A DNA stretch of 64,000 nt from Trachythela sp. YZ-2020 (taxonomy: Eukaryota > Cnidaria > Anthozoa > Malacalcyonacea > Clavulariidae). The notes under the pieces were generated by a model. It saw only the letters and a program-made list of their open reading frames with translations, had not been told where the DNA came from and searched no databases. The position numbers and the translations under genes are program-made. The stretch spans positions 1,927,001-1,991,000 of the forward strand of contig JADLSH010000076.1 in the NCBI GenBank assembly GCA_016169945.1, in the 5' to 3' direction. Shown here piece after piece: positions 11,892 through 22,113 of this stretch. Position 1 is the first letter of the stretch; each line of letters starts with the position of its first letter.

Positions 11892-12043
11892 TTGTTCATT
11901 TGTGCCTCTCCATGGCTATTTTTCTCATTATTGTTTCCTTCTTCAGTGGGAAAAGCTTGAGCAGTTCCACACAACAGCAAAATATAGAGTATTCCCAATA
12001 CAAACCATGCAAGAGATAGCAGTACACGGTTCATTGAAAACAT
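11892..12043 (-). CDS. exon 1 of a small secreted protein gene: signal peptide
   Basis: Starts at ATG 12041-12043 (MFSMNRVLL) or the second ATG at 12032-12034. It encodes a textbook signal peptide: short basic n-region, a hydrophobic core SLAWFVLGILYILLLCG, and an AQA/F cleavage site, followed by acidic and Asn-rich PTEEGNNNEKNSHGEAQMN. It ends in phase 2 at a perfect donor, AA/GTAAGT (GT at 11890-11891). With the exon at 11124-11265 it makes a 94-residue secreted protein across a 626-bp intron. Role unknown. Neighbouring DNA shows no transposase, so this is the best ordinary host-gene candidate in the left third of the window. Confidence 0.5.
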
Positions 12044-13310
12044 TAGTAAGCAATATGCAAAATATATGTAAAACAGCTTGTGAATAAAGCAGATTTTCCA
12101 TATAAATTTTCCCTCCAAATTTTTATGAATTTGATACCAAAATAATAAATGGGACCCAGGCGGCCCATTTCCGGTCCTACATTTGTCATTCTGGGTGATG
12201 GGATTGGATCTGAACCCCTATTCAGCAGGCTGCGCAGGTCATTTCTTAATAAGGAGCTATCGTATGTTGAAAAGATTTTCCATGCTTAAATAGTATTGGT
12301 TGAAACGTGGGAATGTGGGCATTCAAACATTCCATGCATTCCTTTACTTCTGTAGGTTTTTTATTTTAAATCTGCTTTTAAAACTATTTCCGATCATTTG
12401 TTCAGAGCATCTTTTTTATCCTCCCATATACGAAACTGTGTACTTTATGATTGAACACGTTGTGGTGAAATCTTGTTTGTTCTTTTTTTCAATTTTACGG
12501 ATCTAAGGTACCTGTATGCACATGTAACAAACAGACTATGTACTGATTAAGAATAATGCTAAATGTAGTCCAAATAATGTTTGAAATCAAACAAGCATCA
12601 GGCAGTTGACATGTACTCACTTGCTGCTCGGTGTGCACGTATGGCCATTGGTCCAAATTTTAAACCACAAATGCTCCTGAGTTTGCCCAAATTTGTTATT
12701 TTACACTATTAATTATGTCTGATGTCCAATTATTTTATGTGTGGAATTGTGCAGTTTATGACAACTAACACAAAGCCCTGGCTTTGGTTTGTTAGCTTCA
12801 AGGGCTTAAATAGGGGGAGGGGTGTTGGGTGATAGCATATATTTTCTATGATAAAATAGAGCTCTCAAGTACATAAAAAATAAATATTACCAGCTTGAAC
12901 AAAGACAAAAAATATTATTGTTCTATCCAATCAGATTAAGATCACCTGTATGCACACTTATTGCTGATGCTTTGTCCATTTTGTGCTTGTCAAAAATTAT
13001 GTTTCCTCCAGCTGTAGTGACCTATCTTATACACTCAATCCAATTAGCTAATCATGTGTCAAAATTTTCCTGCTGTTTGCCTTTTGTGCACAAAGCGAAG
13101 TAGTCAAGCCTTTTTTACATGTGTATATAATGCTATGCTCCCAGGCAGTGTGTGCTGCAAGCTCAACCAATCAGCAGTCGCCATTTCTTTTTTATCTTTG
13201 CCGTTGATTCATGGAGTGTGTGACAAGATTTTTGTCATTTTAGTTGTTTTAACAGGTTTGGTTGTTTTGAAAGATTTGGTTGGAACTGTCTACCCACAGT
13301 ATATAGTTCA
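12044..13310. other. gene-free stretch
   Basis: AT-rich intergenic sequence. Several open frames below 110 codons (for example 13054-13374) have compositional, not protein-like, make-up. Confidence 0.4.
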
Positions 13311-13453
13311 GTCTATCTATTTTGGTTATTTGTTTGACGATTGTAGGCCAACTGACCACTGTAACAGCATATAAAGTTTCCTCCACACCTGGTATGCCAT
13401 CTTTGTTTTGTAGTTGAAACTGCCCACCGAATTTTGGTGTGAAATGAGTTAAG
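13311..13453 (+). repeat. dispersed repeat block X
   Basis: Starts TCTATCTATTTTGGTTATTT and ends AATTTTGGTGTGAAATGAG; matches 53621-53752 with substitutions. No coding potential. Confidence 0.7.
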
Positions 13454-13699
13454 TCTTCATGTAATAGAACCACATACTGTTTAACTGATTATGTAGTTGG
13501 AAGTCTTATTTTTCCCCACCTCTACCTGGGTCTACCCCTCATAGTTTAGGCAGTGAACTTATATGAAATATATGAAATATTAAAGAACGTCTGTACACTT
13601 GCAGAGTTTTAAAAGCCTTTTAACCATATAATTGAAACAGGACATGATTGACATCAACATTTCTGTTGTCCATAATGGAAGTATTTCATTTTAGAAATG

Positions 13700-13880
13700 T
13701 GATAGTCAGGGTTGATGGAACACAAATGAACTGTTTATTCCAAGTAAATATATTACCAAATAGGTCATACATTGGTGGCCATTCATCAGTAGCAAATGTT
13801 GACAAGGTTGAAAATCAGGAGTATAATCCATGTATATAGTTCTTGAATAGAATCATATAATGCAGAATACCAGATCCAAA
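13700..13880 (+). repeat. dispersed repeat block Y
   Basis: Shares CAAATAGGTCATA, ATTCATCAGTAGCAAATGTT and CAGGAGTATAAT with 53130-53305. Here it lies after block X; at 53 kb it lies before it. Confidence 0.65.
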
Positions 13881-14537
13881 CAATAATATTGTGCTGTGGA
13901 AGAAAATCCAATATACAGTTTTGTACATTGTGTGCCATTAATAAGACCCCATTATATGACATATGGCGGCTGTTAACATCTTCTCTTGTAAATATACATG
14001 TACCAGTGAGTTTAACTTGAGATTGTTCTGCAAGTAGAGTGTAGTTCTGACAAAATTATCCGGCCATTATCCAGTACATTCCGATTGTTGTTTTCATCTA
14101 TAAACAAAAATGATACTGATGTTAGAACTTAAGGCAAAATGATAGTGGTAGAACATGCAATAATACATAAGACAAATAGTAAGACAATCTAAAATGGCTT
14201 ACCTGGTGTTCTTGTTATTGGCATTCAGTGGCAGGCATTAATAAGGTGGATGAAGGGGGGGGGGGGAGAACCACCTCCAAGTTCTTAATTTCTTAATAGT
14301 ACAACCCAGGTTATATAGTTATATACTGTAAATACATACATGTACATTATTATGACTGGTTCCAAGTGTTACTATAAGTATTTATTCCTATTTGAAGTAA
14401 AATATTTGCTCTTCATGCAACTACTATTACTTTGCTTTAATGAAAGCAATTAATCAATGCACATACTGCTTTATGATCAGAGAAATATGTTTCCAATATG
14501 TGTGATTTAGCTTGTGATTCTGGTAAATTCGTTTCAA
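13881..14537. other. gene-free stretch
   Basis: A poly-G tract near 14257-14267 and AT-rich DNA; nothing else seen. Confidence 0.4.
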
Positions 14538-14832
14538 TCAATCAATCAACTTTATTAATGAGGGTAAACGCATGACAGTGAAACTGATGAACCAGCGGAC
14601 CTCCAAGCTGTCCACTGCTTTAATGGAAAACTTTTCCCCAGTTGCTGCATTATGAACTCTTTCATTAAATTCATGTACATTCTTGTTTTGTATGAACAAA
14701 TGAAGCACATCCATTGGGTCATTGAGGCTATTTTCTTTTGTTAATCTTTCTTTGAGTTTAAAAATATCCTTGGTATGCTTGCCTTCTCTAAGTCTGTTTA
14801 ATATCTCAGCAAATCTCTCTCTCTCTCTCTAT
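14538..14832 (-). pseudogene. PIF1-type (Helitron-like) helicase fragment
   Basis: Reading from a (CT)n microsatellite leftwards, one open frame gives ERERFAEILNRLREGKHTKD, then FKLKERLTKENSLNDPMDVL and HLFIQNKNVHEFNERVHNAA. This is the pattern found between helicase motifs in PIF1-like helicases (FxxxLxRxRxGxxTxxD). The frame continues into non-conserved sequence and stops at 14538-14540. It is only about 60-90 residues and truncated at both ends, so it has no function. PIF1 genes and Helitron helicases share this region; given the transposon load a Helitron source is likelier. Confidence 0.55.
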
Positions 14833-16529
14833 AGGTGAAAAGTAGGGCATTTTAGTAACAATTCTTATCGATATTCAAATTTGATCGGTAATTGAGGGGG
14901 GAAATGGAGTTTTTTTTATAAAGATGAAGACTACTCTGATATTAAAGTCCTCTCAAAATTTGAGATTTTTTCAGTGAGATACAAAGTTACAGTGATGGAA
15001 AATGTAGCAGAGAGGTTACAAAAATTCCCTAGCAAGTGCTTAGGACTTCAAATGGAAAAAATTCCACATTTTCAGCCGTAAAGGCACAAAGCCCGGCGAT
15101 CCATGCTAATGTTATATGTGTGGAATCGTATAAAGCATATAACTCTTAAATATTGACTATTCTATAAACCTATATTGGATATTTCATCTATATATTTTTT
15201 TATCCAAACATGTTTCGCATTGTCAAACAACGAAGAGAAGTAAAATTCCCGCTCATATATGCAGGTATGCTTGGCCACGAAGATTCCTACAACATAACAC
15301 ATTTCCAATTTTCCGATGGGTCTCAACGATAGGGGGGGCCATGGCCCCCCATTCCTAAATCAAGCATCTTGTGCATACTGTACATAAAAAAATTTGTTAC
15401 TTTGATATACCTTTAGATACTGTAGATAGAAATGCTACGAACAGGAATATACTTTGTGACAGCGTAAACAGATAAAAAAATACGTGCTCATTGTGTTTCC
15501 ACTCAATGAAACCTACACTTTGAAATAAAATAATTTAAAATATTAAATGCTTAACTGATTAAAATATTGCATACTGTAGAGTGTTACCTGTCTGTAGTGA
15601 ATAAATTATTTACCCTGATGACATGAGGCGGTTACTGTATCCCTTTAAATTCTATCTTCTGTGTTATGATAGAATATACTTAAACTTCTCTAGTTTGGCC
15701 AGTTGCGTACCATTAGATTTGTAGTACTTAACTGTTTTAACTTGAGATTTAATTACTGCAAGCCAAATCATTCATGTCAGATTAAACTTAATATTAGAAT
15801 TTGTATTACTATTCCTGATAACAAGTCCTAATCACTAATATGTATGATTTAATTTGTTATTGCTGCAGTCTAATATGTGCAGAGAGGGAGTTTTGAAGTA
15901 AATTTTATTTAGCGCATGGAATTGTGGTCGTGCACGCAAATTTTAAACTCGCTCAGTTCCATGTGCTTTTCGATTTTGAAGGACAGAGTCTTATGGCAAT
16001 GAGTTGAAATGAGTTGTGCTTTACATGTAGGTGACTTGCATATCCAGCAAAGTAAGAACAGAATGATGGAACAACGCTTTCGTTTATAGCTTTCCAAATG
16101 CAAAATTATTTTGCGCACATGTATATATTTTTAACGCTTTTATATACACTACAAAAATATGCAAATTTCCTTGCGTGGCAGTGTCAAATTACTCATCGCA
16201 GTAAACATGGGTTTCATGTGCGAATTCCATGTGGAAGAACAATACATGGAAAATATTGATATTTTGAAATAGATGTTACAAAATTTTATGTCTTTCATGT
16301 TTCGTGATATATTTAGCTTGTCTCATCCTGCAAACTATGCTAGGGTATGCATCTATGGACAGCGTGCAAGCCACTGGGTCAATGCCAATAATTACCGTCT
16401 AGGCGTCTAGAATAATAATAGTCCCGCAGCATTCCCTACCTTGCAGGTACCCTAGTTTTCATTAATAAAAGTTTATAATGTAGTTAAACTGGTAAAAATA
16501 TGTCTTCCTTATTTATTTTTACTATGCAG
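14833..16529. other. gene-free stretch upstream of the recombinase-type gene
   Basis: Contains a G7/C6 hairpin around CCATGG near 15331-15351 and otherwise AT-rich sequence. If a promoter or 5' UTR exon of the gene starting at 16530 lies here, I cannot place it. Confidence 0.4.
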
Positions 16530-16657
16530 GTAAAAAGGAATTGTGAGAGTAAGCAAACATGGAGAGCTTCTTTAATTGTGATTTTGAATATGCAAAGAAT
16601 GCAAGGAACGAACCGCACATATTGGCCCTGCTAGACAAAATTAAAGATCTAGTAAAT
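16530..16657 (+). CDS. exon with start codon of a C2H2/tyrosine-recombinase gene
   Basis: A strong acceptor (TTTTTACTATGCAG) opens the exon, so at least one untranslated exon probably lies upstream. ATG at 16559 starts MESFFNCDFEYAKNARNE, and 33 codons end at a consensus donor (AAT/GTAAGTAG) in phase 0. The next coding exons, also phase 0, are at 18489-18581 and 38003-40705. Together the first two encode a short helical, acidic N-terminus (DKIKDLVN / SLVNEIDKIVSDIQAL) that continues as one amphipathic helix across the splice, which supports the join. Confidence 0.55.
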
Positions 16658-17076
16658 GTAAGTAGAGCTTGCTCTGGAAGTGCTTTTGTTGTAGGGAACA
16701 ATAATAAATAGTTTATATTTTAGTGAAGAGTTTTGTAGATGGAATTATTGTCGAGTGTAAATTTAGTGAGTGTGTTACAGTGAAGACAGTTATTTTATGT
16801 ATTGCTCAGTAAAATGCCTACTTCATTTTTCTATTGTTTTCTATTGTTTTCTACTGATTCTACTGATATAAACATCAGTACGTATAAATATTGAATATGA
16901 AATATCACAGACCAGAGTAGGTAATTGTGTTGATCAATATAAAAAAAGAACAATCTAAGTCTAAGAGTTATGAGTAACTTTGTATGGATGCTATTTAGTG
17001 AAGCTTACCAGTATTCCACTGAGCAGAATTTTTCCCATGGAGCACAACAATTTTCCTTTGTATTTTTCCACTGGTT

Positions 17077-18362
17077 TCACTTTATTGCATCACCCACATG
17101 ATACTGGTAAGCTTCTGCAGCTTTATTCATACCAAAAATTACACGAGTATAACGATGATGCCCTTTTTGTGTGACCGTTGTTGTGATCTCTCTAGATGTC
17201 TCATCAAGTTCCAGCTGGTGATATCCATATTTGAGATCTGGTTTTGAGAAAACTTTACTGCCATTTATTTCATGGAGAATATAATCCACTGTAGTGATAG
17301 GAAACTTCTCTCTCACAAAAGCTTTGTTCGCTTTCCGCATGTCCGTGCACAACCGTATCTCACCATTTGGTTTGGGTACCACAACAAGAGGGTTTGCCCA
17401 CTTGGCTGGTCCTACCTTCTCTATGATGCCTTGAGCTTCCAAATCATCTAACTTCTTTTCAACTTTGGATTGCAGACCATAGGGAATCCTTTAATTTTCC
17501 AATTCCCGTAAAACACTTACTATATGTTGAAACAAAAAGCAGTTTTCTTTCCCTGTAAAGGTTTACCCTTACCTTCAATCACCATGAATTCTGCTTCTTT
17601 CACTTGAAACACGACATCAGCTATGAATTTTCCGGCTACTTTTAGAGATTTGGTAGAACCATATGAATAGATCTGTGTTGCTGTTTTCTGGGACGTAAAT
17701 TTGATATGCTTCTTTTTAAGATCTTCCCAACAGAATTTGTCAATCACATTGCATGTAGAACCAGAATCAATAAGAAAATTGTATGATACCCCTCCAACTT
17801 CAACATCAATGAAACCCATATCTTTATCCGAATGATCATTGACAACAAAAGCATATTCGTTGTCTGGTCCTTTGGGTCCTTGATTTTCTTCCATGTAGTT
17901 AACTCTTCCTTTACCTACTTTCTGACTTCTATTTTTAGTTTTGCACACATTCGCAAAATGTCCCTTTTTGTGACACTTGTTGCACTCAGCAGACTTGGCT
18001 GGACATTTCGGTGATTTGGCATAGGGACCAGTTTTGCCACATCTGAAGCATTTATTCTCGTATGGTTGGAACTTGCTTTGAGACTTTTCTTTTCTTCTGC
18101 CACCAACAGAATTGACATTTTCTTTTTTGATTTGAATCGTTACATCGTCATTTATCTTGCTGGCTTGGAAATAAGAAACTTCATGAAGCTCTTTAAGTGT
18201 TAAAGCTTGTCCCTTCTCAAGCAATTTTCTTTGTAGTGCAACTGAACGACACTTATCGACAAATACATTCATCACACGATTCTCCATAATCACAGCTCGA
18301 TGCTTTCTGTTTAAGCCTTGTAACAAAACTATGGTTTTGCATACATAAAAATATGCTTTCAA
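17077..18362 (-). pseudogene. Ty3/Gypsy-like gag-pol fragment, antisense in intron 1
   Basis: The right block (17520-18362) holds a Gag tail with two CCHC-like knuckles, then a retroviral-type aspartic protease (FLIDSGSTCNVID). One knuckle is degenerate (CFRCGKTGPYAKSPKC, no His) and one intact (CNKCHKKGHFANVC). After a gap with stops, the left block (17077-17442) gives the start of a reverse transcriptase (GPAKWANPLVVVPKPNGE, DLKYGYHQLELDE). The palm YxDD motif, RNase H and integrase are missing and no LTRs are seen. It is a decayed, truncated element. It lies wholly between recombinase exons 1 and 2, opposite in strand to that gene. Confidence 0.8.
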
Positions 18363-18488
18363 ATATATATACAGGGAAATTTATCTATCTACAATAGATC
18401 AATCATTTTGTGAAATTTTGCCAAAAACACCACAACAATGTCGATGACAACAGTACAGTGTCTTAAAAAATTCTAATTTGTTTTATAG

Positions 18489-18581
18489 TCACTTGTGAAT
18501 GAGATTGACAAAATTGTGAGTGATATTCAAGCTTTAATTGAATCTGGTAATGGGCAACAAAACTGCAATGATTTAGAACAG
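18489..18581 (+). CDS. exon 2 of the C2H2/tyrosine-recombinase gene
   Basis: 31 codons between acceptor TTTTATAG and donor CAG/GTTAGT, phase 0 at both ends, no stop. It encodes SLVNEIDKIVSDIQALIESG and a Gln/Asn-rich end. The frame fits the exons at 16530-16657 and 38003 onward. The following intron would be about 19.4 kb, because of the nested insertions and the tandem triplication. Confidence 0.5.
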
Positions 18582-19015
18582 GTTAGTATTTCATACTACA
18601 TTATTTTGTTACATATTATACTGTAGATACAGAGTTTTATTATCACATTCATTTGCATTGTAAGAATGTTATATGCAACGTTAAGTCAATATTGATAACG
18701 TTTGATCAATTTAATTTATGCATCCGAATAGAGGAGTGACGATTTTCCATGGACGGGGAGAGAAGCGCACCCCCGACGTTACAGCAATCTCACCTTTATA
18801 CTAAATTACACTTATCAACCATAAAACAAAGTCAAGAAAATTTAAAACCTGACTGAAATCTGTTATCATTATACCATTAGTCTTCCATCCAATAATTCTG
18901 AAAAACCTCCTGTTCTGTATATATTTGGTACTATTCTGTAATAATTCTCACTATTTATTCTGTATGTACATGAAAACCAACTTCTAGTTGTTGAGGCTAG
19001 CATGTTTAAATAAAG
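18582..19015. other. intron sequence, possible LINE 3' tail
   Basis: Ends with AATAAAGTTTGTATGTATG running into a (TATG)n tract, as at the 3' end of some non-LTR elements. No coding part is recognised. Confidence 0.35.
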
Positions 19016-19067
19016 TTTGTATGTATGTATATATGTATGTATGTATGTATGTATGTGTGTGTGTGTT
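19016..19067. repeat. (ATGT)n/(GT)n microsatellite
   Basis: Simple tandem repeat of ATGT changing to GT. Confidence 0.9.
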
Positions 19068-19168
19068 CTACGGTTGACAAGTGCAATTACGTGTAAAAGG
19101 TACAGTGTAAGACCGCTCTAGCATCGCTGGCTACGTCTCTTTCTCCACTCGAAGAAAATCGTACCTAA

Positions 19169-19369
19169 AATAAATAACAAAACTTCGATTGATAGGGATG
19201 CAACTACCTGAAAAATACAAGGAGAACATCGACGTTTCGAGCGAAGGCCGTTCATCAGGAATTTTGCTACTAACTTCCTGACGAAGGGCCTTCGCTCGAA
19301 ACGTCGAAGTTCTCCTTGTATTTTTCAGGTAGTTGCATTCCTATCAACCAAAGTTTTTGTTATTATTGG
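19169..19369. repeat. 200-bp foldback carrying two hammerhead-like motifs
   Basis: Arms of about 83-95 bp (from AACTTCGATTGATAGGGATG and its complement) around a short spacer. Both arms include the TTCGCTCGAAACGTCGA block. The whole could be a short foldback transposon or two copies of a short repeat head to head. Confidence 0.8.
19272..19311 (+). ncRNA. hammerhead-ribozyme-like motif (degenerate)
   Basis: Order of type I hammerhead parts: AACUUC (stem I), CUGACGA (core), extra A, GGGC-CUUC-GCUC (stem II, 4 pairs with one G-U), GAAA (core), C, GUC (cleavage triplet), GAAGUU (stem I, 6 perfect pairs). Stem III is reduced to a C-G step, and there is one extra A before stem II, so activity is doubtful. 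The opposite arm carries CUGAUGA and GAAAC on the minus strand, with poorer stems. Confidence 0.4.
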
Positions 19370-20197
19370 CACTACCTACACTAGCACAGACCGCCAAAAA
19401 TAGGTACTTCACTATCTATTCTGACAAGGACGTTATAATCGTAGGAACCTCGGATCCCCTATCAATTGAGCAATAGCCTGTTGGGAAATCTGACATCTTG
19501 ATTATTTTTACCTATTACCGTCATGGGTCATTCCATGGGTGGACCAAATTCCAGAGTAGTCTGAACCTAAAAAATTGCAATCTACACGAAAATGTCCCTT
19601 AGGAATGGCAATTCATGTATTAGCTAGACTGACCGGCAGGATTTTAGCAATTCGCCGAAAGCTTCCCAGAATAAGGGTCTTCATTTTGGTCAGCTGTCAG
19701 CCTTATACTTTGGAGATGTACCTCAGATAGTATTTCATGTAGGAGCCTGAATTTTTGCCTACCGACCTTATACAACTAGTACTACAACATATATTTTTGG
19801 GTTCAATTCGTGTATTTTAAATATATGTTATCTCGTATTAAAACCCATGCAACGCTATAAGCATGATACATGAACTCGAAGTGAATTTTAATTTACACTG
19901 CGTTAATAATAATTATGCACAATAAATAATTGAACAGCAGTTGCTCAAAGCCAATGAGATTTACATAATATTTAAAATTATTCATAATAAGACAAATTAC
20001 TGGAAAATTTCATGAAACATTAAATGACTTTTTAAATAAAAATGCCCAATCTTGATGTTAAAAATTATCTTGCAAATTTTGGCCACCGGTTTTGATTTGG
20101 CACTTATAGATTAACAAAACAAGGCACAAATTCAACCTAAAACCTACATGAGAAAAGAGAAATAATGTAATTGTTCAGCAAAGGTAAAGCAACTTCA
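19370..20197. other. intron sequence
   Basis: AT-rich, no supported gene or repeat. Confidence 0.4.
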
Positions 20198-22113
20198 GGT
20201 GGTCTTCCACCCAGAACTTGAGAAAAAAATTAGAAATTAGCAAATTTTTGAAAGCTACATTTCTAGATTCCCTGATTTATAGGCTCTCGTTTGATGTATT
20301 GCTTACCCCCTAAATCTAAGTAGAAATGTAATATTTTGGCGATTTAGTGAAAGGATATGAGTTTTTTTCCTTGGAAACGGCCTTAGCAACGCGTTGTTGT
20401 CCTAAAATCCTGATTGGGTTGCTAGCTTTGAAGCGATTTATTTGCTTGCTTACCCCTCCCCCAGTTAGTTATTTGGTATGTGATTATATGCTGTTTACAT
20501 GAAGTATAAGCCACGCAAACCGCGAGTTATTCTGCCGGCAGACAATCGAAGCTTTGAGCTTCACAAACACAACGACTAAAAATCTAAAGAAAAAGTTCTT
20601 CTTCATCGACTTTATTCTTGTTTTGTTACGATGGGGAGTAAGAAATCATCTGGATACCGCAGAAAGCGTAAGTTTTCTGGTAACCAGTTTGCAACCGCGG
20701 CAAAAATGCCGAAGATTCAAGATCAAAGTGAGACGAATCAGACGACGCCGAATACTTCTGCTTCTGCTCGAAACATTTCCGCAAACAATTCGACTGTACA
20801 TGCTGAAACAAAAGGAGTGTTACTGGTTTTCGTTTAGTCGACCTCGAAATTTTAAAAGGCACACTTGAGCTCTTGCCGTGTTCAAATTGTTTACAATTTA
20901 GCCTTCAATTTCTCGAGGATCCACACAAGCGGATGGGATGTGCTTCCTATATCTCTACTTGAGGTGTTCCTCCTGTGAGTGGACAAGTGAATTCTACACT
21001 TCGAAACAGACTAATAACTTTTATGAAGTGAACGGAAGGATGGTGTATGCCATGAGATCTGTTGGTTGTGGACCTGCTGGAGCTAAGCGATTTTGTGGAC
21101 TTATGAACATGCCACCACCACCAAGGCCTACTCCATATGCTTTGCACAATAAAGCTCTTCTCCAGAGTGCTAAGACTGTGTATAAAAAAACAGTACAAGA
21201 TGCTTGTCAAGAAATTCATGACCTGAAGCAAACAGCGTCAAATGAAGTTGCGGATTGTGCAGTGTCTTGTGATGGGACTTGGCAGAGGAGAGGGTTTTCT
21301 TCGCTTAATGGTTGTGTTGGCACAATCTCCATGGATACGGGGAAAATTGTTGATGTTGAACCACTAAGCAAAGTGTGCCATACATGCAAAAAACTCAACA
21401 AGAAGCCACAGACATCTAAAACTGCATCTTTGAAAGCTGAGCATGAGCAAAAGTGCAAGATGCCCCTGCAATGGAACCAGAAGGTGCTTTGAGAATTTTT
21501 AACCGGTCGGTGGAGAGCAACCAGCTTCGTTATTCAGAGTTTTATGGTGATGGGGACAGCAAGAGTTATGCTGCTGTGAAGGATGTTTATGAGGAAGACA
21601 ATGTAACTGTTACTAAAAAGGAATGTGTGGGACACGTGCAAAAAAGGGTTGGAACAGCGCTGCGAAAGTTGAAGAAGGAGAACAAAGGTTTAGGAGGAAA
21701 AGGTCGTTTGACGGATGCCATGATTGACAAGCTCCAAAACTACTATGGAATAGCCATTCGAACTAACTGTAAAGACATAGAATCCATGAAGAAAGCAATA
21801 TATGCTGTTCTATGTCATTGTGCTTCATCTGAGAAAGATGACTATCATACCCACTGCCCAGAAGGCAAAGATAGCTGGTGCGGCTTTCAACGGGATAAGA
21901 GTAATGTCACAAAGGGGTACAAGCACGGTGCTGGCCTCCCTAAGCAAGTCATTGGTCATGTTAAACCAGTATTTGACAGACTAAGTGATCCCAGCCTGCT
22001 GCAAAGGTGCCTTGATGGCAAGACTCAAAACCAAAACGAGTCGTTTAATGCCATGATTTGGAATCGTGTCCCAAAAGAGGTGTTTGTTGGGTCTGAAGTG
22101 TTTTCGTTGGGTG

